From Bacillota bacterium (GTDB lineage: Bacteria; Bacillota; Clostridia; Lachnospirales; Lachnospiraceae): a stretch of 45,875 nt of DNA. Numbering within the stretch: the first letter of the stretch is position 1; each line of letters begins with the position of its first letter. The stretch lies in NCBI GenBank assembly GCA_023392995.1, contig JAEWMZ010000424.1, positions 1 to 45,875 of the forward strand. The letters are read 5' to 3'. Below the pieces are notes generated by a model. It saw only the letters and a program-made list of their open reading frames with translations. It was not told where the DNA came from and searched no databases. Made by a program: the position numbers and the translations under genes. Shown here piece after piece: positions 7,040 through 16,035 of this stretch.

Positions 7040-8584
7040 TTGAAACAGGGACGATTAGCGATTATAGCAGTTTGCCTGCTGCTGGCAGGCTGCCAAGGCT
7101 TGCAGCAGCAAGGGAAAGACGAACCTACTACAGGGAAAGCAGGTACGACTTTTCTTGATGAAACAAGAAAAGTCGTGGCACCTACCCTGGGGAAAGGAAG
7201 AAAGGAGAGTTCTGCTGATAGTGCGATTACGAAGGACAAAAAAGGGAGCCTTAATTTTGATCTTTCGTCTGCAACTCAAATAAAGATTGAAAGTGGGTCG
7301 GGTCATGAGGGCGTTATAATTACAAATCCAGCGGAGGTAAAGGATATCTCCGGCAGCCTGACGGTATTTTCTCCTTACAACCCCAAAGAGAAGGAACAGC
7401 CAGAATATGACTATACCGTAACCTTTTACAACAGTGATAATAAGGAAATAGCAAAAATAAAGGCGTATGATAATTTCATCATTGGCTATGAAGGAAAGCT
7501 CTATTATGATAAGTCGGAAACCTTCTATCTGTGGAAGATCAGAAAGCCTTATATAGAAGGGGTAAAGGATACTTTTTCTGTTGATGGTACCGTTTTTCAC
7601 ATCAATGGAGAGGAATATGACCTGAAAAAACTGGAGAGCGGCATTAGCTCAATTATGAAGTATGATTGGTTTGGAGATGAGGAGCTGCCGGATCCCCAGG
7701 TTCTTCTGGTGGGTTATATCAGTCCCTATCTCAGCTACGGCGTAGTATTTGATGTGGAAAAGATGGATTATATCTTTAAAACCTACGGAACTGATTTTAC
7801 CTATAAAGATAATTCAGCAGCAAGTTTAATCTACATATTCCAGGATACGGTTTATAATTATTGGGGTAGCAGTCTGTATCACAATATGGATAATACGGTG
7901 ATGATTGATAAACTAAACTATTCCGAGGACTATGATAATCTGGTGGAAATTACGTTAAAAGGCAAAACAGACGGCACAACTAAGGCAATTAACAGATTAA
8001 ATTATTTTCATATCACAGATCCAAAGGAGGAAAATGATCCGAGAACGAAACTGCTGTCAGAATTAAAGGCCGACCTTTCTCATAATGGCACAGAGGACTT
8101 GATACGAATATCGGGAGCACAAATTGATCCGGATCTTACATATCTTGATGTATTTGATTCAACTGGGAAAACCAGATTATGGACAGAAACGGCACATCCT
8201 GCTCATGCCGGATGGAATTCGGTTTATTTGTGCAGCAGGAATGGAGAGGATTACCTTTTGGTATTCAATCCATACCAATCGACAGGATTAGCAGATTACT
8301 CCTATGTTCTGTTTTATATGAAAGGAAAGAACAAGATTGACATCGTCGATAGCGGTGCTTACTCCTTTTCCTATGGGGCAGAGAAGGGTTCAAAAAATTC
8401 CTTTGATGAAGCAAAATTCCGAACCTTTGCGGATCAGGTCAATACTTATTTGAAGGACTGTTATCTTTTGATGAGTACGGAAGGTGGAGCTCTAAAATAC
8501 AGCACACCCGCAAACAAACTATTACCCTCCGGTCAATACGAAACCGAACAATGGCTTAAGGAAATTAAAGCATCCCTATCATAG
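7040..8584 (+). CDS. Lipoprotein of unknown function
   Basis: A 514-residue exported protein. The N-terminus is a lipoprotein signal (positively charged start, hydrophobic IIAVCLLLAG core, LLAGC lipobox with Cys at residue 18). After a low-complexity linker comes a region of about 100 residues with short beta strands (LTVFSPYNPKEKEQPEYDYT, VTFYNSDNKEIAKIKAYDN). The C-terminal 170 residues (LSELKADLSHNGTEDLIRIS, YLDVFDSTGK) resemble domains found behind BlaR1-like regions in clostridia. The TTG start is supported by GAGGTGAT about 6 bases upstream. It may form a unit with the exported protein that follows 113 bases later. No function can be assigned. The gap 6819-7039 holds nothing recognised. 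Confidence 0.7.
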   Translation: MKQGRLAIIAVCLLLAGCQGLQQQGKDEPTTGKAGTTFLDETRKVVAPTLGKGRKESSADSAITKDKKGSLNFDLSSATQIKIESGSGHEGVIITNPAEVKDISGSLTVFSPYNPKEKEQPEYDYTVTFYNSDNKEIAKIKAYDNFIIGYEGKLYYDKSETFYLWKIRKPYIEGVKDTFSVDGTVFHINGEEYDLKKLESGISSIMKYDWFGDEELPDPQVLLVGYISPYLSYGVVFDVEKMDYIFKTYGTDFTYKDNSAASLIYIFQDTVYNYWGSSLYHNMDNTVMIDKLNYSEDYDNLVEITLKGKTDGTTKAINRLNYFHITDPKEENDPRTKLLSELKADLSHNGTEDLIRISGAQIDPDLTYLDVFDSTGKTRLWTETAHPAHAGWNSVYLCSRNGEDYLLVFNPYQSTGLADYSYVLFYMKGKNKIDIVDSGAYSFSYGAEKGSKNSFDEAKFRTFADQVNTYLKDCYLLMSTEGGALKYSTPANKLLPSGQYETEQWLKEIKASLS

Positions 8585-8697
8585 TGAATAAGCATTGGTT
8601 TCCATCAAAAGCTAAATCCTCATTTCTGCCTCAGGTGGTTGTAAATGGAAAACTTCTGGGATATAATGAAGGGAAATTCTAAGAAGGGAGAGAAAGA

Positions 8698-9588
8698 ATG
8701 AAGAACAGAGTACGAAGTATCGTAATGATTTTAGTCATGCTAACAGCAATAATCGTTAATCCAAAGGCAGAAACAGCAAAGGCGGGTACAAGGGATGATA
8801 CTTCCATTTTATTAGACCGGCCAGCTTTTCACTATTATATAGCAAAGGGAAAAGAAAATAATAAGAAAATAGCACCATTAAAATTAACAGTAAAATCCAG
8901 TAAAACAAATGGCATTACAGACGAAGCGAATTGGATAAAGAAGAATAAGCTCTCACTCAATACCTATGAAGTGCCCAATTCCTATCAGTTAACAACAGGC
9001 AATTTGCCAGAGGAAATTGATACATTCTGGGGTGACTTAAGGATTACAGCAGCTTTTTACGATAAAACCTATATTTATTGTACTTATGGATCGGATTTTT
9101 CAGAGGGCTATCTTTTGAATATATATGATTATAAGACAAAAGAGCGCTTATATTCTCTGGATTTTTTAAACTATAGATATTCTCCGGACTATAGTAAGGC
9201 GGATTTCGATTATGTGCAGCAGAGAATTAACTGGGCAGCAATCCAAGATGGCATTTTGTATGTGTCCAACAGTCATAATACCTATGCGAAAAGCTCAAAA
9301 AACCAAAACGCCTATATTACAGCAATTGATTTAACTGATATGAGTATTATTTGGAGAACGGATGCTTTAGTAAGCAACTCCAATAATTTTTTGATCGTTG
9401 ATAACGTTATCCTTTGTGGCTACGGGTTTACCGATGAGAAGGACTATTTATATCAGATTAATCGAAAGAATGGAAAGATTCTTAAAAAGACCAGCGTGAA
9501 GTCAGCCATTTCCTATATGGCGAAAAAAGGGAATTTGTTATACGTACGTACCTATAATACAGATTATGTATTTAAAATTGGTAATTAG
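8698..9588 (+). CDS. Secreted protein with PQQ-like beta-propeller repeats
   Basis: A 296-residue protein with a signal peptide (about residues 1-30: MKNRVRSIVMILVMLTAIIV, then AETAKAG) without a lipobox. The mature part has propeller-like strands: ILYVSNSHNTY, AYITAIDLTDMSIIWRT, YLYQINRKNGKILKKTS, NLLYVRTYNTDYVFKI, resembling the 'value shown in context / compared' pattern of PQQ/WD-like repeats. Only three or four blades are visible, fewer than a full propeller, so it may pair with another protein such as the lipoprotein upstream. AGGGAG precedes the ATG. The substrate or ligand is unknown. Confidence 0.65.
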   Translation: MKNRVRSIVMILVMLTAIIVNPKAETAKAGTRDDTSILLDRPAFHYYIAKGKENNKKIAPLKLTVKSSKTNGITDEANWIKKNKLSLNTYEVPNSYQLTTGNLPEEIDTFWGDLRITAAFYDKTYIYCTYGSDFSEGYLLNIYDYKTKERLYSLDFLNYRYSPDYSKADFDYVQQRINWAAIQDGILYVSNSHNTYAKSSKNQNAYITAIDLTDMSIIWRTDALVSNSNNFLIVDNVILCGYGFTDEKDYLYQINRKNGKILKKTSVKSAISYMAKKGNLLYVRTYNTDYVFKIGN

Positions 9589-9609
9589 TTTTTATCTGTC
9601 AGTCTTGAA

Positions 9610-9650
9610 AGGAGCCGCATCCCCCGATATAAAATGGGGATGCGGCTCCT
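9610..9650. terminator. Strong hairpin between convergent genes
   Basis: A perfect 15-bp GC-rich stem AGGAGCCGCATCCCC / GGGGATGCGGCTCCT with an 11-base loop, lying between the secreted-protein gene and the convergent arabinofuranosidase gene. A T-run is weak, so it may act as a transcript-end barrier for either side. Confidence 0.75.
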
Positions 9651-9733
9651 GTGCATTCTAGGTTTGTATGCTTCCTAGATTTGTATTTTTCAGATAAAGA
9701 AATACTTCTTAAAGCCATATTACATATAAACAA

Positions 9734-11230
9734 TTACTTCTTAAGCTGTATTACATTCCAGCTTTGTTTTTCAAGTACTGCAGTTAAGTGCCCTTCCAAA
9801 AGGGTTGAATTACCGCCGGTTCTTGGAGCCACGTTATTTGGATTAGCTTCTGTATTCACTGCTTTTAGATCCTCATGAGTCAAAACAATATGGCTGACCA
9901 GCTGATAATCAGAGAACTGACGTAAGTCACAGCTAATCTCCATAGAATCGTCCAGACATTTGTTCACGGCAAAAACAGTGAGTGTCTGTGCCTCTTCATT
10001 CATGATCATAACAGAATCCAGGAAGGGAGCATCACCATGTGTGCTTTCGTAAACAGGAGATTTTGAAACGGTATGTAATACAGTTCCACGGCCATATTGG
10101 CTGGCATGTAAAAATGGATAGAAAATCGTCTGTTTCCAGGCACCGGTATCAGAGGTCATAATAGGAGCGATAACATTAACCAGCTGAGCGAGGCAGGCAA
10201 TTTTAACCCTGTCTGCATGCTTTAACAGAGTAATCAGCATACTTCCGACCAGTAAGGCATCTTCGAAATTATAGATATCCTCCAGCTGATGAGGTGCTCT
10301 TGTCCAACGTTCCAGCTTCCGATCCTGTTCTCTGGAGTGATACCAGACATTCCATTCATCAAAGGATAAATTTATATTCTTCTTGCTTCTGGTCTTAGCC
10401 TTGACGTAATCGCAGATGGAAATAACGGAACATATGAATTCATCCAGGGCAACAGAGCTTGCAAGGAAATTCGGAGAATCATCCTCAGGATTACCATAAT
10501 ACTGGTGTAAGGAGAGGTAATCGACCTGTTCATAGCAATGCTCCAAGGTAGTTGCTTCCCAGCTTGCAAAGGTAGGTATTTGGAGAAAGGAGCTTCCACA
10601 GGCTACCAATTCAATAGAGGGATCGACCATTTTCATAATACGGCCGGCTTCGGAGGCAATACGCCCATATTCATCTGCGGTCTTATGACCCATTTGCCAG
10701 GGACCATCCATCTCATTGCCAAGACACCAAAGCTTGATGTCATGGGGCTCTTCATAGCCGTGGCTTCTGCGAAGGTCGCTATAATAGGACCCATTCTTAA
10801 TATTGCAGTATTCAACGATATTCTTGGCATCTTCTATGCCCCTTGTTCCCAGATTAACTGCCATCATAGGGGTAGTATCCGCTTTCTTGGCCCAGTCCAT
10901 AAATTCGTTAAGACCAAATTCATTGCTTTCTATCACTGTCCAGGCCAGATCCAGCTTTGCCTTACGGTCAGACTTTGGGCCAACACCATCCTCCCAATGA
11001 TAGCCGGAAACAAAGTTTCCGCCAGGATAACGGACGATGGGAACGGCAAGTTCACGAACCAGGGAAAGAACGTCCTTGCGTAAACCCTGTTTATCTGAAA
11101 GTGGGCTGGAGGGCTGGTAAATTCCATTGTAAACAGCACGACCAAGGTGTTCAATAAAAGAGCCAAAGATACGTTTGTCAACTTCTCCGACGATAAAATG
11201 TTTGTCAATATGAATGCTAGCTTTTTTCAT
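9734..11230 (-). CDS. abfA: Alpha-L-arabinofuranosidase, GH51
   Basis: A 498-residue cytoplasmic glycosidase that removes terminal alpha-L-arabinofuranosyl groups from arabinan or arabinoxylan oligosaccharides. The family blocks are intact: IFGSFIEHLGRAVYNGIYQP, VRYPGGNFVSGYHWEDGVGP, the acid/base E173 in WCLGNEMDGPWQ and the nucleophile E292 in FDEWNVWYH, close to the spacing in characterised GH51 enzymes. No signal peptide, so it acts on imported oligomers. The start at 11230 gives the usual MKKA-I-ID N-terminus; an upstream ATG at 11296 is unlikely because a TATAAT at 11270-11275 would start transcription inside that extension. It is divergent from an AraC regulator, its probable activator. 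Confidence 0.95.
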   Translation of the reverse strand: MKKASIHIDKHFIVGEVDKRIFGSFIEHLGRAVYNGIYQPSSPLSDKQGLRKDVLSLVRELAVPIVRYPGGNFVSGYHWEDGVGPKSDRKAKLDLAWTVIESNEFGLNEFMDWAKKADTTPMMAVNLGTRGIEDAKNIVEYCNIKNGSYYSDLRRSHGYEEPHDIKLWCLGNEMDGPWQMGHKTADEYGRIASEAGRIMKMVDPSIELVACGSSFLQIPTFASWEATTLEHCYEQVDYLSLHQYYGNPEDDSPNFLASSVALDEFICSVISICDYVKAKTRSKKNINLSFDEWNVWYHSREQDRKLERWTRAPHQLEDIYNFEDALLVGSMLITLLKHADRVKIACLAQLVNVIAPIMTSDTGAWKQTIFYPFLHASQYGRGTVLHTVSKSPVYESTHGDAPFLDSVMIMNEEAQTLTVFAVNKCLDDSMEISCDLRQFSDYQLVSHIVLTHEDLKAVNTEANPNNVAPRTGGNSTLLEGHLTAVLEKQSWNVIQLKK

Positions 11231-11269
11231 TTTTATTTTATAATTCCTTTCCGTTTGTATTTGTTCTGT

Positions 11270-11275
11270 ATTATA
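11270..11275 (-). promoter_or_regulatory. Probable -10 box of the GH51 gene
   Basis: TATAAT on the minus strand in the context ATGCTATAATA, 40 bases before the chosen start. No good -35 is seen, as expected for an activator-dependent promoter. The minus-strand AraC-GH39 gene has an almost identical ATGCTATAATA at 26267-26272. Confidence 0.55.
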
Positions 11276-11319
11276 GCATTTCAGAGCCTTGCTCATAAAT
11301 AGATTTTCTTCCGTAAGAT

Positions 11320-11349
11320 TTGACTTTTTGTCCGGTTTTGGTTTATGAT
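11320..11349 (+). promoter_or_regulatory. Probable promoter of the AraC gene, overlapped by a shared 16-bp motif
   Basis: TTGACT (11320-11325), 18-bp spacer, TATGAT (11344-11349). The spacer contains TTTTTGTCCGGTTTTG (11325-11340), which recurs with one change in the GH39/GH3 intergenic region at 26370-26385 on the other strand. Binding there would block this promoter or help activate the divergent GH51 gene. Confidence 0.5.
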
Positions 11350-11388
11350 ATTTTCGTTAACTAAAAAATGATTGAAAGAGGAAACAAT

Positions 11389-12189
11389 ATGATGTATACC
11401 ATAGATTATTGCGGTTATAATGTTCATAACCCGGATGGGGATATTATTTACCGCCCGAATGGAAGTACAAGCTATTTGTTTTTACTGATATTAGCACCTA
11501 TGAGCTTTGAAATAGGGGGGGAGCCTATATTGGCAAAGGCAGGAGCTTGTATTTTATATACACCGGGGTTTATGCAGCGGTATCAGGCTGTAGAGGAGTT
11601 CTATAATAGTTATGCGCATTTTTTTACGGATACGGAGGTTGGAAGTGAGTTTGGAATACCGCTTAATACCATCTTTTATCCGGAAGGTATTGATGAGGTT
11701 AATTGGCATATAAAGAAGCTCCACACAGAATATCTTACAAAACCACTGCATTATGAAGAACAGATTGATACGCATTTGAGGCAGCTTCTGATTCATTTGG
11801 ATCGGAATTTACAAAACAGCCGCCAGTTGTTACCGGTCAATGAGAATCTGTATTCCCAGTTTCAAGCCCTGCGTTTGCAAATGCTGACTTACTGCGAAGA
11901 AGAATGGCCTATTGAACGGCTATGCAGGAGATTGAACCTGGAAAAAAGTCAGGTTTATGCTTACTACCAAAAGTTTTTCTGTGCATCTCCAAGGACAGAA
12001 TTGATTCATGCCAGGATTGATAAGGCCAGGTATTTATTGATGAATGAGGCACTGCAGGTCAGTCATATTGCAAGAATGGCGGGGTTTAGTGATATCTACC
12101 ATTTCTCCAGATGCTTTAAAAAAATCTGCGGCTGTTCACCCAGCAGATATGGAACCAGAGGAGACAAAACCTTAGATGTTCCCAAATGA
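11389..12189 (+). CDS. AraC family transcriptional regulator
   Basis: A 266-residue regulator with an N-terminal cupin-like sugar-sensing domain (FEIGGEPILAKAGACILYTP, typical double-stranded beta-helix strands) and a C-terminal pair of helix-turn-helix motifs at about 165-262 (CEEEWPIERLCRRLNLEKSQ, ARYLLMNEALQVSHIARMAG, FSDIYHFSRCFKKICGCSP). GAGG lies 7 bases before ATG 11389, so the frame's upstream ATG at 11368, which overlaps that region and lacks a site, is rejected. Divergence from the GH51 gene across about 160 bp suggests it activates arabinofuranosidase expression in response to an arabinose-containing ligand. The ligand is inferred from the neighbour only. Confidence 0.9.
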   Translation: MMYTIDYCGYNVHNPDGDIIYRPNGSTSYLFLLILAPMSFEIGGEPILAKAGACILYTPGFMQRYQAVEEFYNSYAHFFTDTEVGSEFGIPLNTIFYPEGIDEVNWHIKKLHTEYLTKPLHYEEQIDTHLRQLLIHLDRNLQNSRQLLPVNENLYSQFQALRLQMLTYCEEEWPIERLCRRLNLEKSQVYAYYQKFFCASPRTELIHARIDKARYLLMNEALQVSHIARMAGFSDIYHFSRCFKKICGCSPSRYGTRGDKTLDVPK

Positions 12190-12300
12190 GCTTATTCTTA
12201 GATGTCTGAAATGATCTTATTATTAATAGAAGTAAACTTATTTTTGAAATATTTTAAATCTGAACTGTGGTATGCTTAAGGTAAACTGGAGGATAATAAC

Positions 12301-14022
12301 ATGAGACAAAAGAAATCATTTGTGAACGAGATTCTGATCTACCTGCTGGTTTTAGTCGTCCTTCTACTGGTAATTCTGGGAGGCTTTCTATTATCCTCCT
12401 ACGGCATTCTTAAGAAGGAAATGAAGGATTCTTCGGATGCGCTGCTTAGCATATACCGAAATGAATGCAGCAATGATATCGCAGAAATGAATGGACTTTT
12501 AAAAAGCATTACCACCCAAAGTGTGGATCTTGCAAATATAAAAAGCTCAAGTGAGAACAGAAGGGCTTTATCCTCGGTCGCTTTGGTGGATTATATGCAA
12601 AAACTGATTACCGGAAATGAGTTGGCGGATGTTGTTGTTATATATGACGGCAATTATAATATTTGCTTGGATGCCATAACCCCCGGTTTTAATTATAACA
12701 AAAAAAATAACCTTCGTGAATATACGCTTCGAGCTGTTACAGAGGGCGGTGTCAGCAACCATCAGTGGGACTTTGTGGAACTGAATCAGGAAACCTATTT
12801 ATATAAAATGCTCCTTTCGGACAATCGAGCAATTGCAATTTATATTAGAACCAGTAAGCTATTATCCTATATGACCTCGGAGGATAATGCAAACAGAATT
12901 ATGACACTGGTAAACGCAGAGGGAAGAATCGGTAAGCTGTGGGGAAGTGTAATAGGTGATTTTAAAGAAGGCGCTTCTATTGATGATATGAAGGCGGTTA
13001 ATTACTACAGCAACAGCCAGAGTGTGGTGGAGGATCAGCTGAGAATCTACTGTTACACCAGAAAGACCAGTATTCTGCAGCAAACCCATTCAAGTATGGT
13101 TATTGTTGGGACGGGAGTATGCCTTACCGTGCTTTTTATGCTGTTTGTCTTGTATTTTACACGGAAGGAAATTGCAGTGCCAATGCACCAGGTAGTTCAG
13201 GAAATGGAGCTGATTAAAAGTGGTGAATATGAGAATCGTATTGACACTGAATTTCATACGAAGGAATTTGTGATGCTTCAGGAGGCTACGAACCAGATGC
13301 TGGATGAAATTGTGGGACTCAAGATCCAGACCTATGAAAAGCGGATTGAACTGCAGGACATGGAGTTAAAGAGTATTCGCCTTCAGCTTAAGCCTCATTT
13401 TTTTCTAAATGCCTTAACAACCATATCCAGCTTGAGCAGTCAAGGTAAAAATATTCAAATAAAAACCTATATCGATGCTCTATCCAGAAATGTACGTTAT
13501 ATGTTTCGTGCCGGTTTTCACACGGTTGCTGTGCGGGAAGAGATACGGCATGTGGAAAATTATTTTGCTATGCAGGAATTAAAGTATCCGGGCTGTATGT
13601 TTTATTTAGTTGATCTGCCGCAGCACCTGGAGGAATGGAAGATACCGCAGATGCTAATCCACACTTTTGTAGAGAATGAATACAAGTATGTAGTTTCTAT
13701 GGATAAGGTATTAACGCTGTTAATAAAAATCAGCAGCGTAACGAAAAACGGAGAAGAACTGCTGCTGATCGAAATTGAGGACGACGGAAACGGTTATCCG
13801 GTAGAGGTACTGGAATATATGAACAAAGGATCGGAGAATCCAAATAGCGCGGGGACAAGAATCGGTTTGTGGAGCATTAAGCGGATGATGGAATTGATGT
13901 ATGAGCGGAAGGACTTAGTTGTTCTGGAGAATATAAATCCACATGGCTGCCTGAATAAGATTTATGTACCGAAAAAACCGGTTCATGAATTAGAGGAAGA
14001 AACAATTCATACCAAATTGTAG
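12301..14022 (+). CDS. YesM-type sensor histidine kinase
   Basis: A 573-residue membrane sensor. A TM helix at about 12-35 and a second at about 262-286 enclose an extracellular sensing domain of some 225 residues; a HAMP-like linker follows (IAVPMHQVVQEMELIKSGEY). The His_kinase (PF06580) domain carries the phosphorylated H366 in LKPHFFLNAL, and the ATPase domain has an N-box HTFVENEYKY and a DDGNGYP G1-like box. The ENEYKY form is less canonical than the usual ENAIKHG. It is followed 14 bases later by its YesN-like partner and then by a sugar-binding lipoprotein operon, so it probably senses an external oligosaccharide. GGAGG precedes the ATG. Confidence 0.93.
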   Translation: MRQKKSFVNEILIYLLVLVVLLLVILGGFLLSSYGILKKEMKDSSDALLSIYRNECSNDIAEMNGLLKSITTQSVDLANIKSSSENRRALSSVALVDYMQKLITGNELADVVVIYDGNYNICLDAITPGFNYNKKNNLREYTLRAVTEGGVSNHQWDFVELNQETYLYKMLLSDNRAIAIYIRTSKLLSYMTSEDNANRIMTLVNAEGRIGKLWGSVIGDFKEGASIDDMKAVNYYSNSQSVVEDQLRIYCYTRKTSILQQTHSSMVIVGTGVCLTVLFMLFVLYFTRKEIAVPMHQVVQEMELIKSGEYENRIDTEFHTKEFVMLQEATNQMLDEIVGLKIQTYEKRIELQDMELKSIRLQLKPHFFLNALTTISSLSSQGKNIQIKTYIDALSRNVRYMFRAGFHTVAVREEIRHVENYFAMQELKYPGCMFYLVDLPQHLEEWKIPQMLIHTFVENEYKYVVSMDKVLTLLIKISSVTKNGEELLLIEIEDDGNGYPVEVLEYMNKGSENPNSAGTRIGLWSIKRMMELMYERKDLVVLENINPHGCLNKIYVPKKPVHELEEETIHTKL

Positions 14023-14036
14023 GAAGTGATGAAGAT

Positions 14037-15614
14037 ATGAAGCTTTTAATTGTAGATGATGATATAGCAACAGTGGAAGTAATCAGGGATTCCATTGACT
14101 GGACAAGGCTGGGGATGGATGAGATAAAGACAGCCTATGATGTTTCTTCAGCAAAAAAAATTTTACTGGGGGAACGAATTGATATCGTAATCAGTGACAT
14201 TGAGATGCCCCAGGAGACAGGACTGGATTTACTTCGCTGGGTAAGAGAAAAGAAATTTGATTGTGAGTTTCTACTGTTAACCTGCCATGAAAGCTTTGCT
14301 TATGCCACCAATGCCATTGATTTTGAAGCGGCAGCATATTTAACGAAGCCCTTTGATGAACATATCATGGAGCTGAATCTTCAGCGGATCATCATGAAGA
14401 GAAATCAGAAACAGAATCTGAAGAAAAATAGTGATTATGGGATGTGGATGGAGAAGAACCAGAGATTCATGAAGCAGGATTTCTGGAAAGTGCTTTTGGA
14501 AGGGGGCTTGCAGGATACCCAGCGGTTGAAAAATGAAATCGAAAGCAGGCATCTTAAGATTGGCTTTGATAAAACCTATCGATTAATCTATACAAAGCTA
14601 AATAATCTGGAAGCAGATATAGAGCGTTACGGAAAAAGTGTGCTGGAATTTGTTTTGGAGGGCTTTCATTCAGAGATTCTCACGGATAAAGTTGAAAATG
14701 AAAATGTAGTTAAATTTCATACGGAGGACACGCTAAGCTTCATTGCGGTTTGTGAAGAAGCCAGAGGAGATGAGCTGAAGGAAAAATGTGATAAATTAGT
14801 AGATACCTGCAAAGAGTATTTTAAGTTCACCATAACCTGTTGTATCAGCAGCCCCTATTCGGTTATGGAGTTTGCCACGGCAAGGCAAAAGCTGAAGCAG
14901 CTCTTTAATTATAATATGAATTATTACGGAAAGAGCTTTCATGAGGAAGAGGTAGAGGCAACAGCGGAGCATGAGATTCACATACTGAATCTGGAGAAGC
15001 TTGTAGACATGGTAGAGGCAAAGGAAAAAGCAAGGATACTGCATTATTTAAAGCAGGTATTTGATGAACTGTCAGGATATAAAAAGCTAAATCTTCACTC
15101 TCTTTATTTAATGAAGCAGGAAATTGTACAGGTAGTCTACGGTGATCTGATGAAGCATGGGATTCAGGCAACGAAGCTGTTCTACGATGAGGTCTCTATA
15201 AAAATCTCGAATCATGCAATGGATTCAACAGTGGATATGATACGTTGGGTGAATTACCTATTAGAGAAAACCTTCGAATACGAGGAGGAGGTAAGGAAAG
15301 CAGCAACCATCATTGACCGGATCAACGAATATATTCACGAGCATTATGCGCAGGAGATTGGCCGCAATGAAATCGCTGGAGAATTCTTTCTGACTCCGGA
15401 ATACCTGGCGAAACTATATAAAAAGAAAACAGGAATCAGCCTGAAGGACTATATTAATGAGTACCGTATCTTAAAGGCGAAGGAGCTTTTAAAAGCCGAA
15501 GACAGTAATATTAGCAAAATTGCTGAAGCGGTTGGCTTTGATAACTTTTCTTATTTTTCCACTTTGTTTAAGAAGCTTACAGGCGTATCTCCGAAGGATT
15601 ATAAGAATACGTAA
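14037..15614 (+). CDS. YesN-type response regulator with AraC DNA-binding domain
   Basis: A 525-residue regulator. Receiver at 1-120 with acidic pocket D7-D9, phospho-acceptor D54 (VISDIEMP) and conserved K104; a long central helical region; and an AraC-type double helix-turn-helix at about 420-525 (HYAQEIGRNEIAGEFFLTPE, YLAKLYKKKTGISLKDYINE, EAVGFDNFSYFSTLFKKLTG). It forms a pair with the YesM-type kinase encoded 14 bases upstream. By family precedent it activates the adjacent sugar-uptake operon starting at 16036. A large two-arm hairpin terminator and then a MITE separate it from that operon. Confidence 0.95.
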   Translation: MKLLIVDDDIATVEVIRDSIDWTRLGMDEIKTAYDVSSAKKILLGERIDIVISDIEMPQETGLDLLRWVREKKFDCEFLLLTCHESFAYATNAIDFEAAAYLTKPFDEHIMELNLQRIIMKRNQKQNLKKNSDYGMWMEKNQRFMKQDFWKVLLEGGLQDTQRLKNEIESRHLKIGFDKTYRLIYTKLNNLEADIERYGKSVLEFVLEGFHSEILTDKVENENVVKFHTEDTLSFIAVCEEARGDELKEKCDKLVDTCKEYFKFTITCCISSPYSVMEFATARQKLKQLFNYNMNYYGKSFHEEEVEATAEHEIHILNLEKLVDMVEAKEKARILHYLKQVFDELSGYKKLNLHSLYLMKQEIVQVVYGDLMKHGIQATKLFYDEVSIKISNHAMDSTVDMIRWVNYLLEKTFEYEEEVRKAATIIDRINEYIHEHYAQEIGRNEIAGEFFLTPEYLAKLYKKKTGISLKDYINEYRILKAKELLKAEDSNISKIAEAVGFDNFSYFSTLFKKLTGVSPKDYKNT

Positions 15615-15617
15615 AGG

Positions 15618-15677
15618 AAATGGGATACAGCAAAGTGCAGTCCTTGGGCTATGACTGCACTTTGTGACATCCCATTT
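15618..15677 (+). terminator. Two-step hairpin terminator after the YesN gene
   Basis: The inner stem CAAAGTGCAGTC / GACTGCACTTTG is extended by an outer AAATGGGAT / ATCCCATTT. It separates the regulator transcript from the transporter operon. The rest of the 15615-16035 gap holds AT-rich sequence without a gene and then MITE copy b. Confidence 0.8.
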
Positions 15678-15852
15678 TGCTTATACAATATTTGCTTTGA
15701 AACAGTTGAAGTAAATATCAGCTTTGTTCATTAATAGAATAACAATATTTTAAAGAACGCTTGCTTTTACATGAGAATAGCTTGATTTTGAAAATATACA
15801 TCTTGTTTTTAAAAGAGATTACAAGCAAATATTGATATAGTTGTAATATAAA

Positions 15853-16002
15853 AGGCAATTGCGAAACAATATAGTTTTTGCAATTGTATACGCAGTAAAT
15901 ACTATTTCTTCGCTCCAACGCTTCCTTCGGGCTTAGCTTACGCTTCGAAACAGCATCTGCTGCGTATACAATATCTCAGTTACTGAGTTTTGCAATTACC
16001 TA
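15853..16002 (-). mobile_element. 150-bp MITE family, copy b
   Basis: Exactly 150 bp with ends AGGCAATTGCGAAA and TTTTGCAATTACCTA; the core is in minus orientation. Imperfect 14-bp direct repeats flank it: AGTTGTAATATAAA (15839-15852) and AGCTGTATTATAAA (16003-16016), 12 of 14 identical, consistent with an aged target duplication. The right flank supplies TATTAT and leads straight into GGGAGG of the substrate-binding protein, whose ATG is 33 nt from the element's end. Confidence 0.88.
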
Positions 16003-16035
16003 AGCTGTATTATAAAAAAAGGGAGGTTATTTTTT

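Noticed and set aside
11231..11296. Longer N-terminus for the arabinofuranosidase starting at 11296
   Set aside because: The extension does not resemble the family, and a TATAAT at 11270-11275 would place the transcription start downstream of that codon.
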